From UBA8886 sp002731655 (GTDB lineage Archaea; Thermoplasmatota; Poseidoniia; MGIII; CG-Epi1), in the NCBI GenBank assembly GCA_030754655.1, contig JASLZX010000017.1, positions 1 through 23,685 of the forward strand: 23,685 bases of DNA, written 5' to 3'. The notes under the pieces were generated by a model, which was not told where the DNA came from, did not search any database, and was given only the letters and a program-made list of their open reading frames with translations. Position 1 is the first letter of the stretch. Each line of letters begins with the position of its first letter. The position numbers and the translations under genes were made by a program. Shown here piece by piece: positions 15,759 to 22,883 of this stretch.

Positions 15759-17780
15759 TCAGTCGCCCGAATCGTCGTCCCCGCCGGAGTCGTCATCATC
15801 GCCGCTGTCGCCAGCGTCGCCGTCCCCGCCGTCATCCGCTGCCGGCTCGGGAGTCGCAGCTGGTGCGCCGCCGCCGCCCTCGCCTTCCTGGTAGTAGATG
15901 TAGAAGCCGCCGATGAGGCAGCCCAGCGCCAGCACGATGAGTAGGCCCGGCACGTAGGTGTCGGCCATCTTTAGTTGAGTATTAACCTCGTCTGCTCTCT
16001 CTACTCCTTCGGTCTGCTCCGCCTCGTTGTAGCCGCCGTTCAGGACCATCACCGGGATTGTGTCCCCGGAGTAGTACTGCGCGAACGTCTTCTGCCCCAT
16101 CGAGGCGGGGTAGGCTGCCTTCTGGGCGTCGGAGTATTCGACGTTCAGCGTCTGCACCACCGTGTCATTTTCGGTGAGGCTGCCCGAGAAGTCGGCGTCA
16201 ACGTAGCCTGTTACGGAGTAGATCTGGTTCTGGACCGTTCCGGTGTAGGGGTCGAAGTAGAGGTCCTCGGCGTAGTCCATCAGGATGGGCACTGTGCTCG
16301 GCCATGGTGCCGGTGGCGTGATGTATGTACCATTCGGGTTCAGTTCCGGGTGGTACATCATGCTGTCCGGCAGCGGATCCGGGACCTGGATAGTGCCGCC
16401 GGTGGTAATGTCTACATAGATGTAGAGCACGCCGCGCGGAATCTGTACGGGCACGCCGGTTTCGTTAATCGGCACGCCACTGAAGTGGGCGATACCGGTC
16501 GTCGCGTCAATTCCGACTGGAGTGTACATGTTGTTGTAGTTGCTGTCGAACGGGTTCGGGAAGAAGCCCGGCGCAGCCGTGTCGGTGATGGAGTGCGGGA
16601 ACGTGTCAGCGAAGCCAGTTTGCGGGCTGCCGACCTGGTGGCTGCTGCGGTTGACAAACATCTGTGCCGGCGCGACCAGTCCGCCATCGGCGTTCAGGTC
16701 AATCGTCGCCACAATGGGATTGCCATCACCGTCAACGCCAACCACCATGTCGCTATTGACCGCGAATCCTGTGTTCGTGAGTAGGTGCGTAGCGGTAGTC
16801 GGGTCAACCGTGGTGTTATCTGGGCCCGGCATCGCGCTGATTACGGAAGTGGTCTTGATGGCAGTGACGTTCACGTCAAGGCCGTTGGCCAAGTCGAAAA
16901 GCGTACCAGTATAGGTAGTCTCGGACGGGAAGTGTGCTCCGTCGGTCAGGTAGAGCAGCCCGTAGTTACCTGCCTCGTAGAAGTCCGGGAAGGTGGCGTA
17001 GACGGTGATGTCCAAGTCGCGGTCAAGCGTCGTGCCGCTCTCCGAGTCAACCTTGACTCGCTCGTAATAGGAGATATAGAAAGTCGCCCCGAGCTCGGTG
17101 CTGAGTGGGTGGAGTGGGCTGGTAGTCGCCGGCGCATACTCGATGTTAGTGCCGGTTTCGTCAGCAACGTAGACGTACGCCTCGAGTCCATCAACGTCCT
17201 CGGTGCCCTCGAACATGTAAGTGTTCTCGTGGCCTGCCACGAACGGGTTTGGCGCCAACGTGGTCTCCTTCACGGGAAGGTTGTTCGGGCTCCAAGTGCT
17301 GTAGCTGTAGTCGTCGGCCGAGGTTCCCTCGCCGCGCGACTCATAGGTCGTGCGATCCAGCCAGCTGTTGCTGTCCTTGAGCGAAAACATGTAGGCATCG
17401 GGCAGTCCGTCGCCGTCACCGTCGTCCGGGGTGGCGTAGACGTTCACCGCTTCGTGGTAGAAGGTCTCGTCATCCGTCGACTGTTTGGGGTCTGCCGTCA
17501 GGATATGCCAGAGTGCGGCTCCACCGAAGGTGTCGCAGGCACAGCCTTCGTTATCGAACTGCATTGTCTGGAATGCTCCTGGCTCGTCCTGTCCGGTCTT
17601 GTTGCCCGAGTCGAGCACTTTGAGGGTTCCCTCATACTCGTAGATGGTCTCGAAGTCGTCTGAGATCATCTTCGCGTTAGGCGCGTAGACTCCCATCCAG
17701 AACGCTGCGAGCAGGAGGAGTACGGCTCCGCCTGCAACGAGCGCCTGGGCTGTCCATTCAGATTGCTGTTCATCTGTCAT
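15759..17780 (-). CDS. large membrane-anchored extracellular protein, DUF3068 (PorA-like) resemblance
   Basis: A 673-residue protein with an N-terminal membrane segment (about 12-31), a large outside domain, a second membrane segment near the end (about 610-629) and a 42-residue Gly/Asp/Ser tail that would lie inside the cell. The layout, and phrases such as NTYMFEGTEDVDGLEAYVYV (about 184-203) and LYFDPYTGTV (about 516-525), resemble DUF3068/PorA-family proteins, but this is a weak match by eye. Three Asp-rich loops look calcium-binding: DDGDGDGLPDAY, VDGDGNPIVATIDLNADGG and VDADFSGSLTEND. Thr, Tyr and Asp are abundant, as in exposed archaeal proteins. A strong ribosome binding site (GGTGAT, 17789-17784) precedes the ATG. 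The function is unknown; a surface-layer or envelope role is inferred. Confidence 0.85.
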   Translation of the reverse strand: MTDEQQSEWTAQALVAGGAVLLLLAAFWMGVYAPNAKMISDDFETIYEYEGTLKVLDSGNKTGQDEPGAFQTMQFDNEGCACDTFGGAALWHILTADPKQSTDDETFYHEAVNVYATPDDGDGDGLPDAYMFSLKDSNSWLDRTTYESRGEGTSADDYSYSTWSPNNLPVKETTLAPNPFVAGHENTYMFEGTEDVDGLEAYVYVADETGTNIEYAPATTSPLHPLSTELGATFYISYYERVKVDSESGTTLDRDLDITVYATFPDFYEAGNYGLLYLTDGAHFPSETTYTGTLFDLANGLDVNVTAIKTTSVISAMPGPDNTTVDPTTATHLLTNTGFAVNSDMVVGVDGDGNPIVATIDLNADGGLVAPAQMFVNRSSHQVGSPQTGFADTFPHSITDTAAPGFFPNPFDSNYNNMYTPVGIDATTGIAHFSGVPINETGVPVQIPRGVLYIYVDITTGGTIQVPDPLPDSMMYHPELNPNGTYITPPAPWPSTVPILMDYAEDLYFDPYTGTVQNQIYSVTGYVDADFSGSLTENDTVVQTLNVEYSDAQKAAYPASMGQKTFAQYYSGDTIPVMVLNGGYNEAEQTEGVERADEVNTQLKMADTYVPGLLIVLALGCLIGGFYIYYQEGEGGGGAPAATPEPAADDGGDGDAGDSGDDDDSGGDDDSGD

Positions 17781-17783
17781 GTT

Positions 17784-17860
17784 ATCACCAGTTGTGTCCT
17801 CGCCCCGCTGGATGGAAATCCGCCGGGACTGGAGGGGGAGGCCAGTTTTTAGTTTTTAAG
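17784..17860 (-). promoter_or_regulatory. promoter and ribosome binding site of the surface-protein gene
   Basis: On the - strand an A/T-rich box CTTAAAAACTAAAAA (17860-17846) lies about 65-80 nt before the ATG and would start a transcript near 17822. The Shine-Dalgarno sequence GGTGAT (17789-17784) is 3 nt from the ATG at 17780. The 98-base gap holds no gene. Confidence 0.5.
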
Positions 17861-17878
17861 CCTTTGCGAGAGCCATTT

Positions 17879-18793
17879 TCAGCCACTGGCCCAGAAACGG
17901 ACTGGTCCCGTGTGGTTGCATTCGCCACAGGTCAGCCCTGCTAAATCCTCGCCACAGCCGACGCAGGTCGCACCGATCTGTGCGCCCAGCCCGCAGGTGG
18001 GGCACGCCGCGACGTAGGTTTCGCAGCCGCCGCAGTAAGCCGTCTGTTCTCGGTGGCTGCACTCGGGGCAGGCCATCCCACTCGCGTGCATCTCTCCCGC
18101 GCAGGCCGGGCAGTGGCCACCGGAGCCCGGCAGCAGGTCGCGCAGCACCTCACCCTCCTGGATTTCTTCCTCGAGGTGTCGCCCCAGCAACGCCTGTGGC
18201 ACCCAGAGCGCGTAGAGCGCAGTCACGAAGGTGAGTAGCTGGAACAGGATGTAGCCTTCGGCTGCATAGCCGAAGGTCCAGCCGGGGTCGCCGAGGTACC
18301 ATTTGGTGTAGCAGTAGTAGCTCAGCATGGTGAAGAGCATGAATCCCGGCAACGTCGGCAGCCAGTCGCCCAGCACGATTTCCTCATCGGGCAGCTCGCG
18401 CTGGATGCGACTGCGAAGCGCGTAGATTTCTAGTATCATCCAGTAAATCAGGAACAGTGCCAGCAGGATTAGCACCAGCGCTACGAGGTACCAGATATAC
18501 CCCTGGTCGAACATCACGTAGAAGAGCGTCGTCCCGAGTCCGCTCAGGACATAGATGCCGAAGAGCCAGACGCCGTGGTGCCAGATTTCGTGGAACAGCT
18601 GCTGCAGGCAGAGTAGCGTCGCCAGCCCCGCCAGCACCCAGAGCGGGGTCGAGATGAGGTGGAACTCGATGCCGAACAGCGGCAGCTCGATGGTGCGGCC
18701 AATCCCGTTAAGGCGGTAGCCGGCGTAGAGCGAGACCAGAAACGAGCCGCACGCCAGCGTGAGCAAGGCGATGGTCTCGTTCTCGCGATCCAT
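17879..18793 (-). CDS. polytopic membrane protein with three C-terminal zinc ribbons
   Basis: I do not recognise a named family. From the ATG at 18793 the product has 304 residues; an in-frame GTG at 18829 would add 12. About seven hydrophobic segments occupy roughly residues 8-215, including HEIWHHGVWLFGIYVLSG. The His pair there could be metal-binding, but there is no HExxH motif. A charged link rich in Glu (RHLEEEIQEGEVLRDLLPG) leads to a cysteine-rich end with six CxxC pairs: CPAC, CPEC, CGGC, CPTC, CVGC and CGEC. These can make three consecutive zinc ribbons on the cytoplasmic side. Such ribbons usually bind protein or nucleic acid. It is followed leftward by the large surface-protein gene's promoter. 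Confidence 0.85.
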   Translation of the reverse strand: MDRENETIALLTLACGSFLVSLYAGYRLNGIGRTIELPLFGIEFHLISTPLWVLAGLATLLCLQQLFHEIWHHGVWLFGIYVLSGLGTTLFYVMFDQGYIWYLVALVLILLALFLIYWMILEIYALRSRIQRELPDEEIVLGDWLPTLPGFMLFTMLSYYCYTKWYLGDPGWTFGYAAEGYILFQLLTFVTALYALWVPQALLGRHLEEEIQEGEVLRDLLPGSGGHCPACAGEMHASGMACPECSHREQTAYCGGCETYVAACPTCGLGAQIGATCVGCGEDLAGLTCGECNHTGPVRFWASG

Positions 18794-18858
18794 TCCGAGA
18801 TGCCGGTTAAGGACGCCCACGGCGCGCACGCCTGCTTGTTCTACAAATAGCTTCTGCT

Positions 18859-19344
18859 TCAGTCTTTGTCGAGCGCCTGTTTCAACAGGTCGCCCATCGT
18901 GAGCGCCTCCGCCTTGCGGCCGCCGGCGCTCGCCGGCCCCTGCCCCTCGGCGTCCTCGGTCAGCCTAATTCCGAGTAACCGCTCCAGCTTGCGCACCAGT
19001 TTTTCGGCGGGATGGTGGTGGCCTGCCTCGACCGAAGCGATGATTGACTTCTTCTCGGCCGCCTTCTGCGCCAGTTGGGTGTGATCCCAGCCGCGCTGCT
19101 GTCGCGCCTGTCGCACGCGGACGCCGCAGTCGGCGACCAGCACGTCGCCCGGCGTCTCGTCGTTCAGCTGCTGCCGGCGCGCCCGCTTCGCCAGCGCCTG
19201 CGCGACCCACGCTTCCTGCCCCATGGCCTCACGCGAGGTCGCCTTGCGGCCCGAGCCAGCGCAGGCGGAACAGGCGCGCAGAACCGTGCCTGCAACCTGT
19301 GTTGCGACCAATGCCGCTTCCCTTCCGCAGAGCTCACATTGCAT
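18859..19344 (-). CDS. mbf1: archaeal multiprotein bridging factor 1 (MBF1) homologue
   Basis: The 161-residue protein has an N-terminal zinc ribbon (C3-x2-C6 and C25-x2-C28), a basic linker (AKRARRQQ) and a Cro/XRE-type helix-turn-helix at about 72-130 with VRQARQQRGWDHTQLAQKAA and the recognition-helix region SIIASVEAGHHHPAEKLVRKLERLLGI. This two-part build is that of archaeal MBF1, a conserved protein reported to associate with ribosomes, whose eukaryotic relative bridges activators and TBP. The gene diverges from pan, and their start codons are only 44 nt apart. Confidence 0.93.
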   Translation of the reverse strand: MQCELCGREAALVATQVAGTVLRACSACAGSGRKATSREAMGQEAWVAQALAKRARRQQLNDETPGDVLVADCGVRVRQARQQRGWDHTQLAQKAAEKKSIIASVEAGHHHPAEKLVRKLERLLGIRLTEDAEGQGPASAGGRKAEALTMGDLLKQALDKD

Positions 19345-19352
19345 AATTCGAA

Positions 19353-19382
19353 ACTCATATATAAAAGCCGACAGATAAACCT
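19353..19382. promoter_or_regulatory. overlapping divergent promoters of mbf1 and pan
   Basis: The 44-base gap holds TATA box ATATATAAAA (19357-19366) on the + strand, 23-32 nt before the pan ATG at 19389, which predicts a leaderless pan mRNA. On the - strand GGTTTATC (19382-19375) is about 31-38 nt before the mbf1 ATG at 19344. The two boxes lie within 26 bp, so initiation complexes for both genes would probably compete. Confidence 0.55.
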
Positions 19383-19388
19383 TCCAGA

Positions 19389-20591
19389 ATGACCCCCCCG
19401 GACGAGGACGCCGTAGTCAGTCCCGCTGTCGATACGCAGGACTGGCATCGCTGGCTGATGGAGGAGACCGAGCGGTTCGAATCCGAGAAGCGGCAGTATG
19501 AATCGGAGCTTTCGCGGCTCAAGCGCGAGAACGCACACCTCAAGGGCGAGCTGGCGCGGCTGCGCGCCCCGCCGCAGGTCATCGGCACCGTGCGCGACCT
19601 GCTCGAGGACGGGCGTGTCTCAATCAAGTCCAGCTCCGGGCCGGACTTCGTGGTACACCTTTCGGAGAACATCGACCGTGGGACGCTGCTCGCCGGTGAC
19701 CGCGTCGCGCTGCACCGACAGACGCTGGCGGTGCTCGAGCTACTGCCCGCCGTGCGGGACCAGCTGGTGATGGGTGCCGAGGTGCTCGAGAAGCCGACCG
19801 AGACCTACAAGGACATCGGCGGGTTGAAGAAGGAGCTGGAAGAACTGCGCAGCACTGTCGAGCTTCCGCTCACTAAGCCGGACCTGTTCCTCAAGGTCGG
19901 AGTCGAGCCCCCGAAGGGCATCCTGCTCATCGGACCGCCCGGCACTGGTAAGACGCTATTGGCGAAGGCGGTCGCCAACGCGACCAATGCTAGCTTCATC
20001 CGGTTGATTGGCAGCGAGCTGGTACAGAAGTACATTGGCGAGGGCGCGCGGCTGGTGCGAGAGCTGTTTCAGCTCGCGCACGAGAAGGCGCCAAGCATAA
20101 TATTCATCGACGAGCTCGACGCGGTCGGCGCGAAGCGCATGGACGTCGGCACTACCGGCGACCGCGAGGTTCAGCGGACGCTGATGCAATTGCTGGGTGA
20201 GCTGGATGGCTTCACCCCGCGCGGCGACATCGCCATCATGGCCGCCTCGAACCGACCCGACATTCTCGATGAAGCGCTGTTGCGGCCCGGCAGGTTCGAC
20301 CGCATCATTCGCATCCCGCAACCCGATGCTGAGGCGCGGCTGAAAATCCTGAAGATTCATTCGCAGTCTATGTCATTGACTCGTGGCCTCAGCCTGAAGA
20401 AGCTGGTGAAGGAAACCGAAGGGATGTCCGGTGCCGATCTACGGGCGCTCTGCGTCGAGGCAGGCATGGCCGCTATCCAGGCCGACCGGACCAAGATCCG
20501 TGCCAGCGACTTCCGGCAGGCGCTGCAGAAGCTGCGCAACCGTCTCACCGAGGCGGAGCAGGACGGACCCGAGCAGACGCTCTACTACTAG
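19389..20591 (+). CDS. pan: proteasome-activating nucleotidase (PAN)
   Basis: An AAA+ hexamer that unfolds proteins and feeds them into the 20S proteasome, homologous to the eukaryotic Rpt ring. The 400 residues have the usual order. A coiled coil covers about residues 22-60 (ETERFESEKRQYESELSRLK), then an OB domain (about 65-125), then the ATPase domain with Walker A GPPGTGKT at 182-189 and Walker B IIFIDELDA with D241/E242. Next come the ASNRPDILD sensor and RPGRFDR motifs. The last three residues, LYY, form the HbYX motif that opens the proteasome gate. The start is supported by the TATA spacing. rpiA begins 1 nt after the stop. Confidence 0.97.
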   Translation: MTPPDEDAVVSPAVDTQDWHRWLMEETERFESEKRQYESELSRLKRENAHLKGELARLRAPPQVIGTVRDLLEDGRVSIKSSSGPDFVVHLSENIDRGTLLAGDRVALHRQTLAVLELLPAVRDQLVMGAEVLEKPTETYKDIGGLKKELEELRSTVELPLTKPDLFLKVGVEPPKGILLIGPPGTGKTLLAKAVANATNASFIRLIGSELVQKYIGEGARLVRELFQLAHEKAPSIIFIDELDAVGAKRMDVGTTGDREVQRTLMQLLGELDGFTPRGDIAIMAASNRPDILDEALLRPGRFDRIIRIPQPDAEARLKILKIHSQSMSLTRGLSLKKLVKETEGMSGADLRALCVEAGMAAIQADRTKIRASDFRQALQKLRNRLTEAEQDGPEQTLYY

Positions 20592-20592
20592 C

Positions 20593-21273
20593 GTGGGCGA
20601 CAGCCTAAAGCGCGCAGCGGCCGCAGCGGCGGTCGAACTTGTCTGTGACGGAATGCTCCTTGGCCTCGGTACCGGCTCGACTGCCAATCACGCGCTTGAG
20701 CTGCTGGGCGAACGCGTCGCTGAGGGGCTGGCGATAACAGGCGTGCCAACCTCCGAGCGCACCGCGGCCCGCGCGCGCGAGCTCGGGATTCCGCTACAGC
20801 CATTCGAGCCCGGCCTGCGGCTCGACCTCGCGATTGACGGTGCCGACGAGGTTTCGTCGCAGCTCGATCTAATCAAGGGACTGGGTGGCGCGCTACTGCG
20901 CGAGAAGCAGGTCGAGTCGTGCGCGGAGCGACTGGTGATTATCATTGACGACTCGAAGCTGGTCGAACGGCTCGGCCGCGGCCCGCTGCCGGTCGAGGTC
21001 GCGCCCGCGGAAGCCGACGCGATGCTGGCGACGCTGCGCGCGCTTGACTGCGAGGCAGCGCTGCGGCGGGAAGCCGGCGCGGTGTTCGTGACCGACAACG
21101 GCAACTGGATTGCCCACTTGCGCTTCGCCGACGGGATTCCCGACCCCGCTGCGCTGGACGCGCGACTGCAGGCGCTGCCGGGCGTGATTGACACCGGTCT
21201 CTTCCTCGGGATGGCTGATATCGTCTATAGCGCCAGCCCCGCGGGCGTTAAGCGGCTGGAGCGGACCCCTTAA
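20593..21273 (+). CDS. rpiA: ribose-5-phosphate isomerase A
   Basis: This interconverts ribose 5-phosphate and ribulose 5-phosphate, supplying ribose for PRPP and nucleotides. With GTG at 20593 as start the product has 226 residues, the family length; a longer frame upstream overlaps pan and lacks homology. Motifs: GLGTGSTA (24-31, phosphate binding), PTSERT (52-57), IDGADE with D82 and D85, and KGLGGALLREK with K95 and catalytic E104, all as in E. coli RpiA. The C-terminal end GVIDTGLFLGMADIVY is also diagnostic. It begins 1 nt after pan and is probably co-transcribed with it. PRPP made from its product is the co-substrate of the nearby Apt enzyme. Confidence 0.96.
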   Translation: MGDSLKRAAAAAAVELVCDGMLLGLGTGSTANHALELLGERVAEGLAITGVPTSERTAARARELGIPLQPFEPGLRLDLAIDGADEVSSQLDLIKGLGGALLREKQVESCAERLVIIIDDSKLVERLGRGPLPVEVAPAEADAMLATLRALDCEAALRREAGAVFVTDNGNWIAHLRFADGIPDPAALDARLQALPGVIDTGLFLGMADIVYSASPAGVKRLERTP

Positions 21274-21277
21274 GGCA

Positions 21278-21294
21278 GGCACGTATCGGCACGT
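21278..21294 (+). repeat. two GGCACGT direct repeats 10 bp apart before the RHH gene
   Basis: GGCACGT occurs at 21278-21284 and again at 21288-21294, a spacing of exactly one helical turn, in the 21-base gap between the rpiA stop and the GTG at 21295. Tandem sites one turn apart are the usual arrangement bound by ribbon-helix-helix dimers, so this may be an autoregulatory operator. That function is inferred. Confidence 0.5.
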
Positions 21295-21609
21295 GTGACG
21301 CGCACAAAGCTGACGCTGACGGTTGACCCCAATGTGCTGGCGGAGGCGAAGGCCAAGGCGCAGTCGCAGCACACCTCGATTTCGGGGCTGGTCGAAAATT
21401 TCCTACAATTCTACAGCGAGGCGCGGCTCTACTGCTTTAGCTGCGGCGTTGCGCTGGACGTCACCGAGCGAGAGACATGTGCCAAGTGCGGTTTCCTGAA
21501 GTGTAGCGACTGTGCCAAGTGTGGTTGCGATTTGAGCGACGAGGCACGGCAGGCGGTGTTTCACATGCGCCGGGTCTACGAAGAGCTACTCGCCGGGCGA
21601 GTCGTCTAG
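21295..21609 (+). CDS. ribbon-helix-helix protein with C-terminal zinc cluster
   Basis: A 104-residue protein starting at GTG 21295. Residues 3-40 (TKLTLTVDPNVLAEAKAKA... then SISGLVENFLQFY) match the ribbon-helix-helix fold of antitoxin-like regulators (DUF6364/CopG type): one strand that pairs in the dimer and two helices. Residues 47-78 carry eight cysteines (C47, C50, C62, C65, C70, C73, C76, C78), enough for two zinc sites. A charged helix ends the protein. No toxin gene is adjacent, so a stand-alone transcription regulator is more likely than a toxin-antitoxin pair. It follows rpiA, and its TAG overlaps the convergent transporter's stop through the shared palindrome CTAG. Confidence 0.85.
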   Translation: MTRTKLTLTVDPNVLAEAKAKAQSQHTSISGLVENFLQFYSEARLYCFSCGVALDVTERETCAKCGFLKCSDCAKCGCDLSDEARQAVFHMRRVYEELLAGRVV

Positions 21610-22220
21610 TCCTCGAACCCGAAGCGCTTCGCCAGCGCGACGATGCCGAAGGCCCAGAGAAAGCCGCCCAGAATTTTGGCGATAGTCATCTGCGCCGTGA
21701 CGCCCCACAGGATGGCGCTACCGATTGGCGCACCGGCTAGGATACCAAAGGCGAGGGTGGGGAAAACCAGACTGTCAACGAAACCGGAGGCGACATTGCT
21801 GCCGTTGATGCGCAGCAGCCGCTCCTGCTCACCCAGCAACTGGTAGGCGAGGGTGTCGGCCAGCCCTGCGCAGAAGAAGGCGATGGTGCTCGCTATCGCG
21901 ATGTTCTGTACAATCACCCACGGCGCGCCCCAGCCGGCTTGCGCCAGCACGTAGTTAACGACCAGCGAGAGCAGCGAGCCCGCGACAATCAGCTTGAGCA
22001 TGTTCTCCCACAGCTTCTCTTTCCAGAGATCGTGCAGGAAGTCACGCGCGGTCAGGTCGAGGCCGATGAGTAGCAGCGCGGTGAAGAATATTACCTGGAT
22101 TTGCCCGATGGAGCCGCCGAGGTCCACCACCACGTCGAGTCCCCACTTGGCGACCACCAGATTGGCGACAATGATTGCGCCGAGATACATGCCAATCAGG
22201 AATTTCTGTTTATCGTCCAT
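21606..22220 (-). CDS. VUT-family transporter (queuosine/archaeosine precursor type, YhhQ-like)
   Basis: The 204-residue protein has about six membrane segments. The family marks are visible: an early Asn-containing helix (GAIIVANLVVAKWG), the ARDFLHDLW motif (about 58-66), and INGSNVASGFVDSLVFPTLAF (about 138-158), where the Asn, Ser and Asp residues are conserved. VUT/YhhQ (DUF165) proteins import 7-deazaguanine precursors for queuosine in bacteria; in archaea the natural product is archaeosine. The substrate here is inferred from the family. A strong ribosome binding site (AGGAGG) lies upstream. Its stop overlaps that of the RHH gene by 4 bp, so the two transcripts converge. Confidence 0.88.
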   Translation of the reverse strand: MDDKQKFLIGMYLGAIIVANLVVAKWGLDVVVDLGGSIGQIQVIFFTALLLIGLDLTARDFLHDLWKEKLWENMLKLIVAGSLLSLVVNYVLAQAGWGAPWVIVQNIAIASTIAFFCAGLADTLAYQLLGEQERLLRINGSNVASGFVDSLVFPTLAFGILAGAPIGSAILWGVTAQMTIAKILGGFLWAFGIVALAKRFGFED

Positions 22221-22227
22221 AATAAGT

Positions 22228-22276
22228 CCTCCTTTTGGGTAGGATACGTGCGTGCACGTACATGCACCACTTAAGT
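22228..22276 (-). promoter_or_regulatory. control region of the VUT transporter gene
   Basis: On the - strand: a TATA-like ACTTAAGT (22276-22269), then an inverted repeat ACGTGC-GT-GCACGT (22246-22259), then the ribosome binding site AGGAGG (22234-22229) placed 7-8 nt before the ATG at 22220. A second, looser inverted repeat GTGCA/TGCAC (22252-22256, 22263-22267) overlaps the first. The GCACGT half-site is the same as that repeated before the RHH gene. The 64-base gap has no gene and no riboswitch that I can recognise. Confidence 0.5.
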
Positions 22277-22284
22277 GCTTCGGG

Positions 22285-22818
22285 TCAGAACTTCAGTACC
22301 GACCGCACCTCGAACGGCGCCAGCCTGACGCGGCCCTTGAGGAACTCCAGCTCTATCAATATCGCTACTTCTACGACCTCTGCACCCATCCCCGCCAGCA
22401 GGTCGCACGCCGCGCGCGAGGTGCCACCGGTCGCGAGCAGGTCGTCGACCACCAGCACTCGTTGCCCCTCCGCGACGGCGTCGGTGTGGATTTCCAGCGC
22501 GTCGCTACCGTATTCCAGCTCGTAGCTGACGCTGCGCGTCTCCCACGGCAGCTTGCCCGGCTTGCGAATCGGGACGAAGCCGACATCGAGCAGTCCGGCA
22601 ACAGCCGTCCCGAAGATGAAGCCGCGCGCCTCGATACCGACGACCAGGTCGATGCGGCTGTCGCGGTACGGTGCCGCCAGTGCTTCGGTCGCAGCGCGAA
22701 GCGCCTGCGGGTCGGCCAGCAGGGGGGTAATGTCCTTGAACAGGATGCCTGGCTTGGGGAAGTCCGGCACGTCGCGGATGCAGTCGGCTATCAGGCGGAG
22801 GCGCTCGTCAGGGTTCAT
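22285..22818 (-). CDS. apt: adenine phosphoribosyltransferase
   Basis: This joins adenine and PRPP to give AMP and pyrophosphate, the salvage route for adenine in the cytoplasm. The 177 residues match the family. Visible motifs are FPKPGILFKDITPLL (about 20-34), the base-binding region VVGIEARGFIFG (about 59-70), RKPGKLPW (about 85-92) and the PRPP-binding loop VVDDLLATGGTS (about 123-134). The ATG at 22818 starts MNPDERLRLI, and no better start is seen. It lies 66 nt downstream of a purine permease on the same strand, so uptake and salvage of purine are probably linked. The pyrophosphate it releases could feed the membrane pyrophosphatase. Confidence 0.96.
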   Translation of the reverse strand: MNPDERLRLIADCIRDVPDFPKPGILFKDITPLLADPQALRAATEALAAPYRDSRIDLVVGIEARGFIFGTAVAGLLDVGFVPIRKPGKLPWETRSVSYELEYGSDALEIHTDAVAEGQRVLVVDDLLATGGTSRAACDLLAGMGAEVVEVAILIELEFLKGRVRLAPFEVRSVLKF

Positions 22819-22845
22819 GGCACAAGCTATGTTGAAGTGGCGAGT

Positions 22846-22863
22846 CCCGGGCCGGAGCCCGGG
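22846..22863. other. GC-rich hairpin between the permease and apt
   Basis: CCCGGGC (22846-22852) and GCCCGGG (22857-22863) are perfect inverted repeats with a 4-nt loop CGGA. The hairpin lies downstream of the permease stop and upstream of the apt start. A T6 run (22872-22877 on the + strand) flanks it. It might separate or attenuate the two - strand transcripts. The function is unproven. Confidence 0.4.
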
Positions 22864-22883
22864 TTACCCGCTTTTTTGCGCGT

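Noticed and set aside
15975..17663. Two long open frames on the + strand opposite the surface-protein gene (269 and 292 codons)
   Set aside because: They are shadows of the leftward gene. The - strand frame has an N-terminal membrane helix, a ribosome binding site and a sensible protein composition; the + strand products do not look like real proteins.
21295..22220. RHH protein and neighbour as a toxin-antitoxin module
   Set aside because: The neighbour is a membrane transporter on the opposite strand, and no PIN, RelE or HEPN-like toxin is present nearby.
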